Of a stretch of DNA of 64,000 nucleotides, positions 10,565 to 21,774 are shown piece after piece. The DNA is from Glandiceps talaboti (lineage: Eukaryota; Hemichordata; Enteropneusta; Spengelidae). The stretch's first letter is position 1. Every line of letters begins with the position of its first letter. Under the pieces are notes generated by a model. That model was not told where the DNA came from. It did no database searches and saw only the letters and a program-made list of their open reading frames with translations. The translations under genes were made by a program, and so were the position numbers. The stretch lies in contig NC_135549.1 of assembly GCF_964340395.1 (NCBI RefSeq), positions 10,949,342 through 11,013,341 on the forward strand, given 5' to 3'.

Positions 10565-13500
10565 TTACCAAAACTGAATTCCTTGGTATAGTGTACTTTT
10601 ATTATATTTCATTGTCCCGGGAGTGACCGCCTCTTCAAATAGTATATGAAACAGTTCATTGAAAGCCTTATTATGGATTCTATACACAATTATGGCAAAT
10701 CAGTAACAAAAATAATGCTGAGATTATTGCAGCTTGTCGAAAACAAGGACCTCTATGTAAGACAGTAGGATTAGTTCAGTCACAGTTTACATTGTACCAG
10801 GACATTGAATGACTTTTTAGCGTTTTCCTTTTATTTGGTATGTATTATTTTAAGAAGAGGAAGCTTACACGTGGTTGGATAGGAATATGTGATATCAGAT
10901 ATCATGTGATGTAAGTCGTACCTGATGAATGTTCTAAAACATCAGTGGATGGCAAGACTGCAATAGTGTACAGATAATGTAATAACTTTTATTGGCTATA
11001 CGCGCAAAATGGTATGAACAATTAAATTCGATAAAGTTATAAACATAGATGTGATTATTTATGCTATAAACGTTTTACACTGTTGCACACTAGTACATGA
11101 ATATGTCATATCTGAGGTCAAACGCCGGTATGTTTGTCTATCTTATTCCTACAACTGGTGGTTATTTCTTGAGCCCTGAGCGGTAGGAATGGGACAGGAG
11201 CCCAGTACAGACCAATAGTCCAAGGCGTTACAAACACAAAGGCCTAGGTTGTATAAAAACCTGTTGATATACTCTATAGGAAAGCACGCCTTGCGACTAA
11301 TGTACTCATGTGTCACCGAGTTCACATATGGACAAAGCAAAGGTCTTACTTGCATAATGAAGGGTATTCAGAAAATTGGAGTTTCAACGTATGGTGTATT
11401 CATGAACATTCTGAGAAGCGCCTACTCAGTGTTTGTAACTTTCACTTCTAAAGGTTCAACCAAATCCACCTTGTCACAGAGATCACTGAAGAATATTAAC
11501 TATCAAGAAGGGCCAGGCAATAGTACAAAGGAATATCTAGAATGCACCAATCGTAGCGAAATGTTTAGTGACATTGTGCTGTCGAAAGCGATACGTATTA
11601 AATGGATATGCAAGCTAACCTGGCGTTGCTACAAACTAAGTTTAATACTTGCGATGATTAGAAAGGTAGCTAGACCAGAGTTGATAAACCAATTCTCTCA
11701 AAATGTTTTCTCAACCTGTTGAGAAAACTTCAAACAACCAACTCAAATATACCACACAATGCCCTTACGTCATCAAATACGACGTTCTTTAATAATAAAA
11801 TATTTACCCCATTTTGAACCCGACAAGCTGATATGAGTAATAATTGTTTTTTGTTTTTTGTTTTTTAATCCCAAAATGGGAGTTCCAAGTCTATCGGATG
11901 GGATAGTGAGCTTCTTTGCTATATAAAGCTGACAGGCTTTCAACGACACACATACACTTTTAGAATGATGAAAGCTCATCTGTGCAAACGTTCAGTCTAT
12001 GTTCACAAATGTAACTTTATTTTCCACCAATAAATACCAGTAGCTCAGTGTTTTACAGAAGTCACGATTCAGAAAACACTATTAAACGACGCCATGGTGG
12101 ATATCTTCCGAAAGCTTTGGTGATATACTACATGTAGTATTTCTTGGTGCAAAATAAGTTACATTTATGAACACAGACAGGAGATTTAGATTTGTGATTT
12201 GAATAGTTGGAATACTGCCAGTGTTTTCTTTAAAACTAGAGGGCAGTTCCATGGAAAGATAGCAAGAATGTTTACGTCACTATGTCAGGTCACCTCTGGG
12301 TCATGAGAGAGTGCCGGTTTTTACGTAGGAAACGATAGTTGAAAAGTAGGGTATGACCACATATGGTATCGATATCACGGCACGAGACTACTGATTCGTT
12401 AAATCAACACTGGATAGGCGTACAACCGTAAGTCCAAGAAACGACCTATCAAATATATAGATTCATTGTGATTAGTTTTTAAAAAGTAGAAAAAAAAATA
12501 ATTCGAATACTGATGACTGATCAAAGCTATGAACAAAGACACCAACTGTATTTCTACGTGTAGATAATCTCTTTCGTTATCTTTCGCGGTGAGTGAACTT
12601 GCGTGAAACAAGTGTAATTTTACCCCTTTCATATATAGTTGGCTAAATACGTCAATATTAACGATATTATCGACATTTTATTGTATTCTGATGCCAACAT
12701 TCTGATATATATCTCAGGTAACAAGTGTCTGTGGTGTAGTCCTGCTTGTCGACGGAGTCGTCCCTTCTAGTCCTGCTTGAAGACTGATACTGAAGCCCAC
12801 TCAATTGCAAGTTAGTTGACTTTTAGTTTCACTTTCGTCCTGCGTCTAATTCTGCAAACTTGATTATATATGCAAGGTAATATTTGTGTCCATGTTGATA
12901 AAGGTTAGTGTAAAGCAAGTATCACACATACATCAAACTCGTGACTGAGTCAAGTCGATGTGACTTCCCGGACATACGACCTATGGAACGTGCTTTGGTT
13001 GTTCTTGGTGAGGAAAGTAGAAATCAGGTACCTAATTTAAGTCTTCAGTGTGAGATAGTATTTACAACATGTGTATGGACAATATAGTGACGAATCGGAC
13101 TTGACTCCACTAACGTGTGGTACTTCATTTCTTGACTTCAAGTTGGAGACTGTTGGAAATGAATGTGGAAAAGTATAAACTTGTATAAGTCAGTGGAGTC
13201 AAGTCTCCTGAAATCTGACCGAAATATATTTTGAACTGATTGAAAATTCAACAAAATTCCAGTGTGACGAATAAGATGTCTCACTAGCATTCTTGTCTAA
13301 GATTAGGATTATGATTCCAAACCTTGATTTGCATCATTCCATAGGAATTACATCTCTTTGCATATGACAGGCCTAAATCTGCATTTATATCCATGCTTGG
13401 TGTATTTGTGAGTAAGTCTATACCATTCATGTCAGTGGGTTAAAAAGTAATCGAATATGGCATCGTAATTTCAGCAAAATAGTAGAAGCTGTTATTTTGT

Positions 13501-14335
13501 TTGAATTAACAAAAAAAACCCCTCAGTACCAGTAACTTGGAAACTGTCTACAACTGTTTACTTATATTAGATTTAAAAAAAAAACCAAAAAAACCAGAAC
13601 TCCGTTCTGAGCACTGTCAAGCACTATTGCAGAACAGTCACACAAGTCAACCGTTCACATTTGATTCATTATCGATACGTATGAACTGTGTACATTTCAT
13701 TTGATTTATTTTCCACGTGCACTCTTTATCTGTGTCTGTTTCAAAACTCATACCTATCTTGACTATTATGGGCTATAAAATCAGCATCTGTGAGGTCCGA
13801 TGGCCAGGTAAAGTATCTAGATCTCTAAGTTGTTTTTATAATGTGTATTCTTATTCTAAGAGCAGGTACGGTTATTTACTAGTTATATACGGTTATGTAC
13901 ATGTAATACTCATATGTGTAAGCCAGCAAATGTGGCATTTCATGAGGGTTGGAAGTTATCATAATGCTAAACATGTATTTGTACTCACTACATTATACTA
14001 TACTCACTAGCCTAGGTCTAGATATATCTGAGATTCACAGAATATTGTCTTGTGCTAGTAATATAACTCAGACAGCCAAATTAGTGAGTATTAAAGTATG
14101 TGGACTTTAAAAGCGTCGTAATACATAATAATTACGAAAGATATGACCTGTGTTATCACACACTTGTGTTTTACCCATATGTCACATGGACTTTGCCGTT
14201 TTATCAAATTCGAAATCAATTATGACTTGGACGTAATCACGTGATATTGGAATATTAGCTGATGTAACAGTTGATATACTAGCACTGTTAGAAAGTCTGG
14301 TGCGAAAAGTTGCTTTACATGTAAAAGGAACAGTA
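10565..14335. other. Intergenic, no supported gene
   Basis: About 3.8 kb with no recognisable protein. A 157-codon ORF at 11249-11722 has no family motifs and ordinary composition. A short Met stretch with a possible donor near 12984-13032 has no partner exon that I can identify. No RNA gene was recognised. Confidence 0.5.
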
Positions 14336-15014
14336 ATGGCGACGATCATAAAACGTTCATTGATTAAGTATCAGGAGTTTCGTGCAAATATCCACCAAAC
14401 GTCTGACAGTATTTTAGATGCTGTCAATAGGTGGGGGAAAACTCTGTTTCATTTTCTAGGGTGAGTATACTAGTTCCTGACGACGGTATTTCGATTTTAC
14501 ACTACGTTATCTTCACACACATTACGTGCAGATAACGTAGTCTAAAATATATTTGAACGCGGTCGTCAGGAACTAGACTAAGGGGTGAGCAATTCTTCTG
14601 TAGTGAGTGGTCGAAAGCACACAAAATGTCTCAGTGGACAGCTTCTGTTTCAGTTCAGAAGGGGGAAGAAGTACAATTAAGTTCCAAATACACCATTTCA
14701 GTTGAAATTTGAAAACACCTTGTCTAAAATCATATAGACATGTTCACATTTTAATTACATGTATGTGGAGTAATACTTTTGATAAACAGACACAAGTAAG
14801 CGCTGTAACCATACGTCGTGTTTAGCTTAAATCAGTTTAAAACCAGATGTAAACTGAATGTCAGGGCAAAGTTTTGAGATTGTCGTTCCTACAGACATTT
14901 ATTGGAATACAACAGAACATATGTAATCAGTTATTTTTTCTCATTGATTGCTATTTACTCATTGCTGTTAGTGATCTCCTGGCCAACCACAACATGTACT
15001 GTGACATTTGTTGA
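14336..15014 (+). CDS. Possible two-exon small protein, 55 aa, unrecognised
   Basis: Exon 14336-14460 opens with ATG in a good context (GTAATGG) and ends CTAGG before GTGAGT. A plausible acceptor at 14970-14971, with a pyrimidine-rich stretch before it, joins in frame to 14972-15014, which ends in TGA. The product begins MATIIKRSLIKYQEF and ends NHNMYCDIC. The first exon looks coding in composition (NRWGKTLFHFL), but I know no family. It could equally be part of a larger gene, a pseudogene, or chance. A 107-bp palindromic element sits 9 bp inside the intron. Confidence 0.3.
14470..14576. mobile_element. Short palindromic MITE-like element
   Basis: CTAGTTCCTGACGAC at the left end is the exact reverse complement of GTCGTCAGGAACTAG at the right end. 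The interior also pairs (ACTACGTTATCT with AGATAACGTAGT). It is 107 bp and would fold into one long hairpin with a short loop. No clear target duplication was seen. Confidence 0.7.
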
Positions 15015-15020
15015 GAATTA

Positions 15021-15675
15021 GACATTTCCTGACGAGAAACTATTTTTTCCTTTTTAGTGGCCTACAAAAATATGCCAATAATTTATTAAAACTAAAAGCT
15101 ACATCAATAATATTTTAGGACAAGTGCGCTTTGGTATCGCAAATGCATGTATCAAATTATATTGAATTTGAAGTGTGTATTTTTGAGATATAGCCTAATT
15201 ACCGAAAACCATTAATTATGTAAATTTCTCGTTAATATTCTTGGGATGTTTACTGAAACCTAATCAGTTCTTGTCACTACCCTCCAGAACACATGCAATA
15301 AATTTCGTTTGAATTGAGCCAGTCGTGTTTTAGAAAATGGTGATAAAGTCTCACCACTTTAGACGACATTTCCTGACGAGAAACTATTTTTTTCTTTTTT
15401 ATGGCCAATCGAAAATATGCCAATAACTTATTAAAACTAAAGGCTTCATTAGTAATATGTTCAGGACAGGTATGCTTTGGTATCGCAATTGTGTGTACCA
15501 AGTTATAATGAATTTGAAGAGTGCATTCTTGAGATATAGCCTAATTACCGAAAATCGTTAATTACGTAAATTGCTCATTAATATTCACGGGATTTTTATC
15601 AAAACCTAATCAAGTCTTGCCATCACCCTACGGAATACCTCTTCAAAATTTCGTTTGAATCGAGCAAGCCGTTAT
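15021..15675. repeat. Dispersed repeat, 344-bp tandem duplication
   Basis: GACATTTCCTGACGAGAAAC starts at 15021 and again at 15365. The two copies share TTATTAAAACTAAA, GGTATCGCAA, GAGATATAGCCTAATTACCG and TTCGTTTGAAT. A divergent relative lies at 57905-58512. Both loci end in an (ACAN)n tract, which suggests that the tract is part of the element. Confidence 0.75.
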
Positions 15676-15683
15676 GACACAGA

Positions 15684-15726
15684 CATACATACATACATAC
15701 ATACATACATACATACATACATACAT

Positions 15727-15757
<31 letters not shown>

Positions 15758-15828
15758 TACACATACATACATACATACATACATACATACATACATACAT
15801 ACATACATACATACATACATACATACAG
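15684..15828. repeat. (ACAT)n microsatellite interrupted by (AC)n
   Basis: About 35 tetranucleotide units with a short (CA) run in the middle. It directly precedes the 5' border of the second LINE, and four further ACAT units follow the LINE's 3' end at 19326-19345. The LINE therefore sits within one microsatellite. Confidence 0.9.
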
Positions 15829-18800
15829 GCTATCGAGCCTTTTCTTTTCCAGCAATTAGAAAGTCAGATAGGGGACGTCCTAGTGGCGGTGTTACTATTT
15901 ATGTTAGACAGGTTCTGGTAGATAAGATTTTGAAGGTTGATGACAAGTCGTTAGAAAATTGCGTCTTTCTCACTTTCGACAAAAGTTTATTGAATATTGA
16001 CAAGGACATCATATTGGGTTGCTGCTATTTTCGGCCGCAAAACTCTACAGATGAGATTGAAAAGTTGAGTGACCATCTAACAGATGTGCTGGGTGTAAAT
16101 TTAGACAAATGTATAATCTTAGCAGGAGATTTTAACGCAAGGATTGGTCAATTGAACGATTATATAATCGACGATGCAACTGATCACATTCCTGCATTAG
16201 ATAATGTACAGTATGTGTCTGACGATTTTTGTAAAGCTCGCACGTCTAAAGACAAGGCTATAACACCTGCTGGTAAGGCTTTGATTGATTTATGTAAGAA
16301 ATTTAATATTCATGTTTTGAACGGCAGAATTGGGAAGGATGAAAACGGAAGTTTTACCTGTTTAACGTATTCTGGTGCTAGCGTAGTTGACTACGTTATA
16401 ATGTCATCTGAGTTGTTTACTAGTATAAGTGACTTTGAAATTCTTTCACGTGTTGAATCTGACCATTTACCCTTGTCTTGTAAGCTTCATGCATCAGAGT
16501 TTCGAAAGTCAGAAACTAATATCAGTGGAAGCAATGTAGATGTATTTAATTTGGACCGATATCGCTGGTCAGAGACAAAAAGGAAAGATTTTGTAGAACG
16601 GGTTAATTCAGATACGTTAATTGGAATGTTTGAAGAATCACTTTCAACTTTACCCGATATTGATGCTGGAATTAACAAATTTACAAAGGCCTTACAGATT
16701 GCGGGGGCAGATATGAAGTGTATTGCTTCCAAACGAAAACCTGTTTTTAGTCAACAACCTGTTTGGTTCGATTATAATTGTCATTCACTAAAACGTAATA
16801 TGTATAATGCTTTAAAAGTTTTCAGAAAAACGAGTACAGATGCTTCTTTGCACGAGTATTTCTCAGCGAAAAAAGTGTTTAAAAATACGTGCAGAGAAAA
16901 GAAACAAATTTATCAGAATGTTGTGAGGGAGAAACTCAGGCAAGCTACGAAAGTTGGTTCTTCAAATATTTGGGAAATTCTGAACTCTTTTATCAAACGT
17001 AAAAGTTATGCTTCAAATGATATAAGCTTATATGAGTGGTACGAGTATTTTTGTAATCTTTATCAGCAATGTGGGGATTCAGAGCGTGGTGATAAAGATT
17101 TTCTACAGTCAGTTGATGATACCTTAAAGAATTTGGATTCGTTATTTACTCCAGGTGAAGTTGACAATGATCTAAATGCTCCGATCACAGAAAATGAAAT
17201 ATTGGCAAGTTTGAAAAGTTTGAAATCTGGAAAGGCTCCTGGTCTTGATGGATTACCTGGTGAATTTTACAAATACTCTGTAGATATTATTATGCCTTTT
17301 CTTTCTGTCTTATTCAATTCAATTTTTGAATCGGGAAATTTCCCAGATACATGGTCACGAGGGGTCATCATTCCATTGTTTAAGAAAGGAGACAAGAATG
17401 ACGTAAACAACTATAGGGGCATATCGCTATTGAATGTTCTTGGGAAGATTTTCACGTCTATCTTAAACTCTAGGCTATCTAATTGGGCTGAAAGTAACAA
17501 TATTATTTCCGATTGTCAGGCTGGTTTTCGTAAGAATCATAGCACTGTAGACAACATTTTTGTTTTGCATGCCGTAATTCAAAAATATCTAAGTGTCAGA
17601 AAAGGCAAATTCTATTGTTTATTTGTTGACTTTTCTAAAGCCTTTGATAAGGTAAACCATTCTTTATTACTGTATAAGCTTTCTGTTCTTGGTATTGATG
17701 GCAATATGTTTTCCATTTTACGTTCAATGTACTCAAGCGTAAAGTCTTGTGTTAAGTCAGGTGAAATTGCGTCGAGATCTTTTGATTGTCCAGTTGGTGT
17801 TAGACAGGGCTGTATGCTCAGCCCAATTTTATTTACATTTTTTATAGAGGAACTAAATAATATGTTAATTAATTCTGATTCTATTGGCATTCAATTAACA
17901 CAGGATTTGCATGACCTTTTCTCATTGTTATATGCAGATGATGTTGTTATTTTTGCGGATACAGTTGTACACTTGCAAAGACTTATCAATATTTTAGGTC
18001 AATTTTGTGAAAAATGGGAAATGAAGGTAAATATGGACAAAACGAAAATTATGATTTTCAGAAAGGGGGGACATAGAGCCAAATCGGAAAAATGGGTTTT
18101 AAATGGGCAAATTATTGATGTTGTAAGCTATTACAAATATTTAGGTCTACTTCTCTCCTCCAGAAATACTTGGGGCAAGACCGTTGCTACTTTAGCTGAG
18201 CAAGCAAACAAAGCTCTGAATATTTTGTTAATTGCAAGTAAAAGAATTGGCGGTTTCCCTTTTGACATACATTTCATGCTGTTTGATACAATGATCAAAC
18301 CCATTATCCTGTACGGCTCTGAAATATGGGGCTATCAGTGTTATGATATTATTGAACGTCTTCAGCGTAGATGGTGTAGGGTCTTTCTGGGCTTACCACC
18401 TAGTGCGACTAACGAGGCAGTTGTAGGAGAGTGTGGACGCGTACCAGTTTTCGTATGGTCACTTAAACGTTGTGTTAATTTTTGGCTTAAATTAATCGAG
18501 CTACCTCCCCATCGATTGCCTCGTCAAGCGTATCTTATGTTATATAATTTAGATTTAATGGGTAGACACAACTGGGTATCCTCTGTTAAAAATATTTTAT
18601 ATTCTTATGGGTTTGGACAAGTATGGCTTTGTCAAGAAGTAGGAAATAAGGATATCTTTATTAGCGAATTTGTAGCAAGAGCACAAGACATTTCGAAACA
18701 ATTATGGTGGACTCATATACAGTCTAAACCAAAATTGCGAACATATGTAAATTTTAAGAGTTTACTTGAACCCGAGAAATATTTATTTTTGAACTGTGAT

Positions 18801-19325
18801 TTTAAAGTACGACAGATTATGGCATGTTTTCGGTGTGCATGTTTGCCTTTAGCTATTGAAACAGGTAGACATGAGGGTATAGAAAGTACGGCTAGATTTT
18901 GTCAAATTTGTAAAAGAAATATGATTGAAGACGAGTACCATTTTTTGTTTGAATGCTTCCTTTATAATGATTTGAGATTGAAATTTATTCCAGAGAATTT
19001 CATACTGTTTCCTAACCTATGTAAATTTAACCGTCTGATGGCCTCAAAAGATGATGCTGTTCTTAGGAAACTATCAAGTTATATCTATAAGGCTTTTCAG
19101 AGACGTAAAGAAATTTTGTCTTCAAGTTAAGTGTTGATTCTGATTTTTTATAACTTTATCGTACCTCTGTATGTTTGTTTGTAACTGTGCTTTGATTTCA
19201 CTGTAATGTAGATCCCTTGATTTCACGCACTCTGTAACTGAAAGTCATGATCTGACTTTGAATTTTTTTGTAACCTCCTTGCAAATGGGCCGGAGGCCTG
19301 GAAATGCAATAAAACTATGCTATGC
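15829..19325 (+). mobile_element. 5'-truncated LINE inside an (ACAT)n microsatellite
   Basis: The coding sequence begins within the endonuclease, so the element is 5' truncated. Its 3' UTR (19131-19325) holds a GGCCGGAGGCC palindrome and AATAAAAC, ending in CTATGCTATGCT. ACAT units flank both ends. Beyond the right-hand units, CCTTACGGAAG resembles the end of the related dispersed repeat near 58500. The element is therefore nested in that repeat's (ACAN)n tail. R1-clade elements such as Waldo are known to target (ACAY)n, so a site preference is plausible. Confidence 0.85.
15855..19130 (+). CDS. LINE endonuclease-reverse transcriptase, N-terminally truncated
   Basis: The frame is open from about 15855 (after a stretch in frame with the microsatellite) to TAA at 19130, without internal stops. 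The first part of the endonuclease, with its catalytic Asn and Glu, is missing. GDFNAR (near 16125) and SDHLPL remain. Reverse transcriptase motifs are PGLDGLPGEFYK, NNYRGISLLN, QAGFRKNHST, FVDFSKAFD, RQGCMLSPILF and YADD (17931-17942). A CQICK...HFLFEC knuckle follows at 18900-18956. No true ATG starts it. It is probably a dead-on-arrival copy, but a young one because the frame is intact. It is related to the 5325-8840 ORF through the shared C-terminal LRTY-NFK...LAIE-GR...C-x2-C module. Confidence 0.9.
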   Translation: MRKSDRGRPSGGVTIYVRQVLVDKILKVDDKSLENCVFLTFDKSLLNIDKDIILGCCYFRPQNSTDEIEKLSDHLTDVLGVNLDKCIILAGDFNARIGQLNDYIIDDATDHIPALDNVQYVSDDFCKARTSKDKAITPAGKALIDLCKKFNIHVLNGRIGKDENGSFTCLTYSGASVVDYVIMSSELFTSISDFEILSRVESDHLPLSCKLHASEFRKSETNISGSNVDVFNLDRYRWSETKRKDFVERVNSDTLIGMFEESLSTLPDIDAGINKFTKALQIAGADMKCIASKRKPVFSQQPVWFDYNCHSLKRNMYNALKVFRKTSTDASLHEYFSAKKVFKNTCREKKQIYQNVVREKLRQATKVGSSNIWEILNSFIKRKSYASNDISLYEWYEYFCNLYQQCGDSERGDKDFLQSVDDTLKNLDSLFTPGEVDNDLNAPITENEILASLKSLKSGKAPGLDGLPGEFYKYSVDIIMPFLSVLFNSIFESGNFPDTWSRGVIIPLFKKGDKNDVNNYRGISLLNVLGKIFTSILNSRLSNWAESNNIISDCQAGFRKNHSTVDNIFVLHAVIQKYLSVRKGKFYCLFVDFSKAFDKVNHSLLLYKLSVLGIDGNMFSILRSMYSSVKSCVKSGEIASRSFDCPVGVRQGCMLSPILFTFFIEELNNMLINSDSIGIQLTQDLHDLFSLLYADDVVIFADTVVHLQRLINILGQFCEKWEMKVNMDKTKIMIFRKGGHRAKSEKWVLNGQIIDVVSYYKYLGLLLSSRNTWGKTVATLAEQANKALNILLIASKRIGGFPFDIHFMLFDTMIKPIILYGSEIWGYQCYDIIERLQRRWCRVFLGLPPSATNEAVVGECGRVPVFVWSLKRCVNFWLKLIELPPHRLPRQAYLMLYNLDLMGRHNWVSSVKNILYSYGFGQVWLCQEVGNKDIFISEFVARAQDISKQLWWTHIQSKPKLRTYVNFKSLLEPEKYLFLNCDFKVRQIMACFRCACLPLAIETGRHEGIESTARFCQICKRNMIEDEYHFLFECFLYNDLRLKFIPENFILFPNLCKFNRLMASKDDAVLRKLSSYIYKAFQRRKEILSSS

Positions 19326-19368
19326 TACATACATACATACATACAGACACACAGACCTTACGGAAGAA
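19326..19368. repeat. Right-hand remainder of the (ACAT)n-tailed repeat
   Basis: Four ACAT units, an ACAG/ACAC stretch and CCTTACGGAAGAAATC follow the LINE. The relative at 58450-58512 ends in ACAGACAGACAAACAAAC then CTCTTACGGGAGG, so this looks like the 3' terminus of the interrupted element. Confidence 0.6.
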
Positions 19369-21107
19369 ATCATTCAAGTAATGCAAATGTGGGGATAATA
19401 TTAACATCGAAAGGGGCTCGTGTGGAAAGGGGGTCGTGGGGTTATCGAACAAACTGTTGGGAGAGTGAAGTAGACGTCCGTCCCGAACAAGTTGCAGGAT
19501 TCAGCAAATATACACTTACCATTTTGAAAATTATCTGAAACTTTAACTCTGAAATTTTCTCAATTTAATTTGTTGCGTGCATGTAACAATAATCTGCTCT
19601 TGGCGAACATACATTATGAGGATGTCAGGTCAAAACTTATATTCTTGTTTTACCCCTCACTTCAGAAAAAAAGAAATAACCTTATAACACAACCCTCCAA
19701 TTATTCATACTGTATGTATTTTCGACTGTCAGTTCAGTTTGACATTAATTAGACTGGCTTTTCGTTCACATATTTTTATAGGTACACATGCTTCAAAACT
19801 CCTCACCGCTTTACCTAAAAATGTGCCCTCGTCCCTCGTCCCTTGACCTCCTCGTGTACATACTGAATACCATGCAGTCATACGAGTTGTTAGTGATTTA
19901 TTTGTTTAGCAAACAGAAATTTAATGGTAGATAAGAAACGAATGCTGAGTGTGTGGTAATTTCTAGGAAGACAGGAAGATGTATTATTAGAACAGCAGCG
20001 AGACTGGTGAATAACTTTCAGTTTGTGCATAGATCCTCCACGTGCTAACAATCAAACAATTCTCCATACTTTGATTGGGAACGTGTTTATCGAACCTGTT
20101 GATATATCATATTGGAAGAGAATGAAAGGGGAGGGGGTGATGATGATTAAAGTATTCCAGTGTTGAAAGACCATTCATACATTCGAAAGTGTGACCATGG
20201 ATGTATTAGGGACCCCTATTACATCAATGGTGTGACCTAATTGTTAGGTTTTCGGCACAGACTCATAGAGACTACATTCAAACATATTTGAGGGGAAAGG
20301 GAGGAGGGGTTGAGGGCGAATCAAGGTATTCCAGCGTGAAAATATATTCATTTGTTAATATTTATGTTTTCAGTAGACGTTATAGACTGTAGTTAGACAT
20401 ATTTCTTCGAGAATAGTAAGGGGGAGGGGAGTGAAAGGAGGTATTGTGGCATAAATTAGCCATTATTCTGATCTGGTGGTTATGCTTTGAGTACACATTT
20501 ATCACCGCATTTTTATCACTTCGCATATGTATTTGTCACTTTTTATTGTAGTAGCCATCTGTTATCGACTGTTTTGTTTATTTTATTTACTGTCGTTTCG
20601 TCCATTTTGTTATTGCTTTTAGACCCTAAGACCCCCTGTGTCAGGTTGAAACGTTGGTAATAGTAAAGTTTAACACAGACAAAAGGACTTGTCATTTCTT
20701 TTACCAAACCCAATTTTACATTTTCTCAAGTCCATGTCTGTGAGTTGGTTCACCATTGTAGTTGGACTGAGCGCAGCTTCTGCAACAAACTCACATTTAC
20801 AGACTATAGTCCGATATATTCTTGAAACCCAAATGACTGAAATGCTAGTGTTGGATATGAGGAGAAACCACAACCCCATGTAACTTGTTATTATCCATAG
20901 AATGAAATCAATGCAATACCACCTATTAGAGTTCCAGGTAATCGCTGCCAACTTTTTTCCTAGTCATATTTGTGATCCAGCATTTCATCAGAGTATTTTT
21001 CACTGGTGTGGTGGGTTTGATTATTTAAAGTTTCGTCTAAGTGCCATCGAACATAAACTTCTACGAGCGTTGGCAAAACTTAAGTAGTTTTCATGACCGT
21101 ATTCTTA

Positions 21108-21141
21108 CTCAGACCACTATACGTATTGTTAGTGGTCTGAG
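21108..21141. repeat. Perfect 12-bp-stem hairpin
   Basis: CTCAGACCACTA (21108-21119) and TAGTGGTCTGAG (21130-21141) are exact complements with a 10-nt loop. It is not followed by a T-run and no function is apparent. Confidence 0.6.
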
Positions 21142-21740
21142 ATTCTTAGTAGGAAGCAATCACCCATACAGCACAGGTTCCACACAGCACATGTGTGTTA
21201 TCACAATAGTATGAAAGCAATGGTGGAATGTATACGTCATAAAATATGCATTATAGACACTACAGCGATGAACACTCCACCGTATATGGCAATGTGGGGG
21301 TATCTAAATCTGTCACAATGATAGCTCTACACAATAGATCAGGACATACTGTCATCGAGTTTGTGACTGTCACAGGATCTAGGTCAGTGGAGAAAATGAA
21401 TTACAATGAATGTACTTTCTGGAAGGGGCTTACACCACTCTTTACATTCGGACCCATGAAATACAGATAAAATAATGCTGAAGCCTATAGAACAAGGGAA
21501 TTTTCAAGTTTAAGTGGCACACTATGAAAAAGTTGCTGCACTGTTCAATGTTGTTTGGGTGTTGTCTAGATTAATTCAGTGTTGTGAAAAAAAACAACTA
21601 TAGCACAGAAGAGTTCGAAGCAGAAGAGTGTCGAACTGTGTTTCGTATTTGTTTTTAGGCTTTGGTCTTCGGTACGGTGATGAATGTGAAACTTTACTAG
21701 GTGACTGTATAGCATATCAAACATAAGTCCTTGATCTGTC

Positions 21741-21774
21741 CACAGACAACTAACTAGAGTGTTAGTTGTCTGTG
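21741..21774. repeat. Perfect 14-bp-stem hairpin
   Basis: CACAGACAACTAAC and GTTAGTTGTCTGTG are exact complements around the 6-nt loop TAGAGT. A perfect stem of this length is uncommon by chance. It may be the core of an old foldback element or a small structured RNA. Confidence 0.6.

Noticed and set aside
11249-11722. 157-codon ORF as a gene
   Set aside because: No recognised domain, no splice or promoter support, and intergenic-like composition. It cannot be excluded but is not supported.
12984-13032. Short first coding exon (ATG to GTACCT donor)
   Set aside because: Only about 16 codons and no downstream partner exon could be identified.
15623-15859. ORFs on both strands made of repeated MYVC or IHTY
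   Set aside because: They are translations of the (ACAT)n microsatellite and have no protein meaning.
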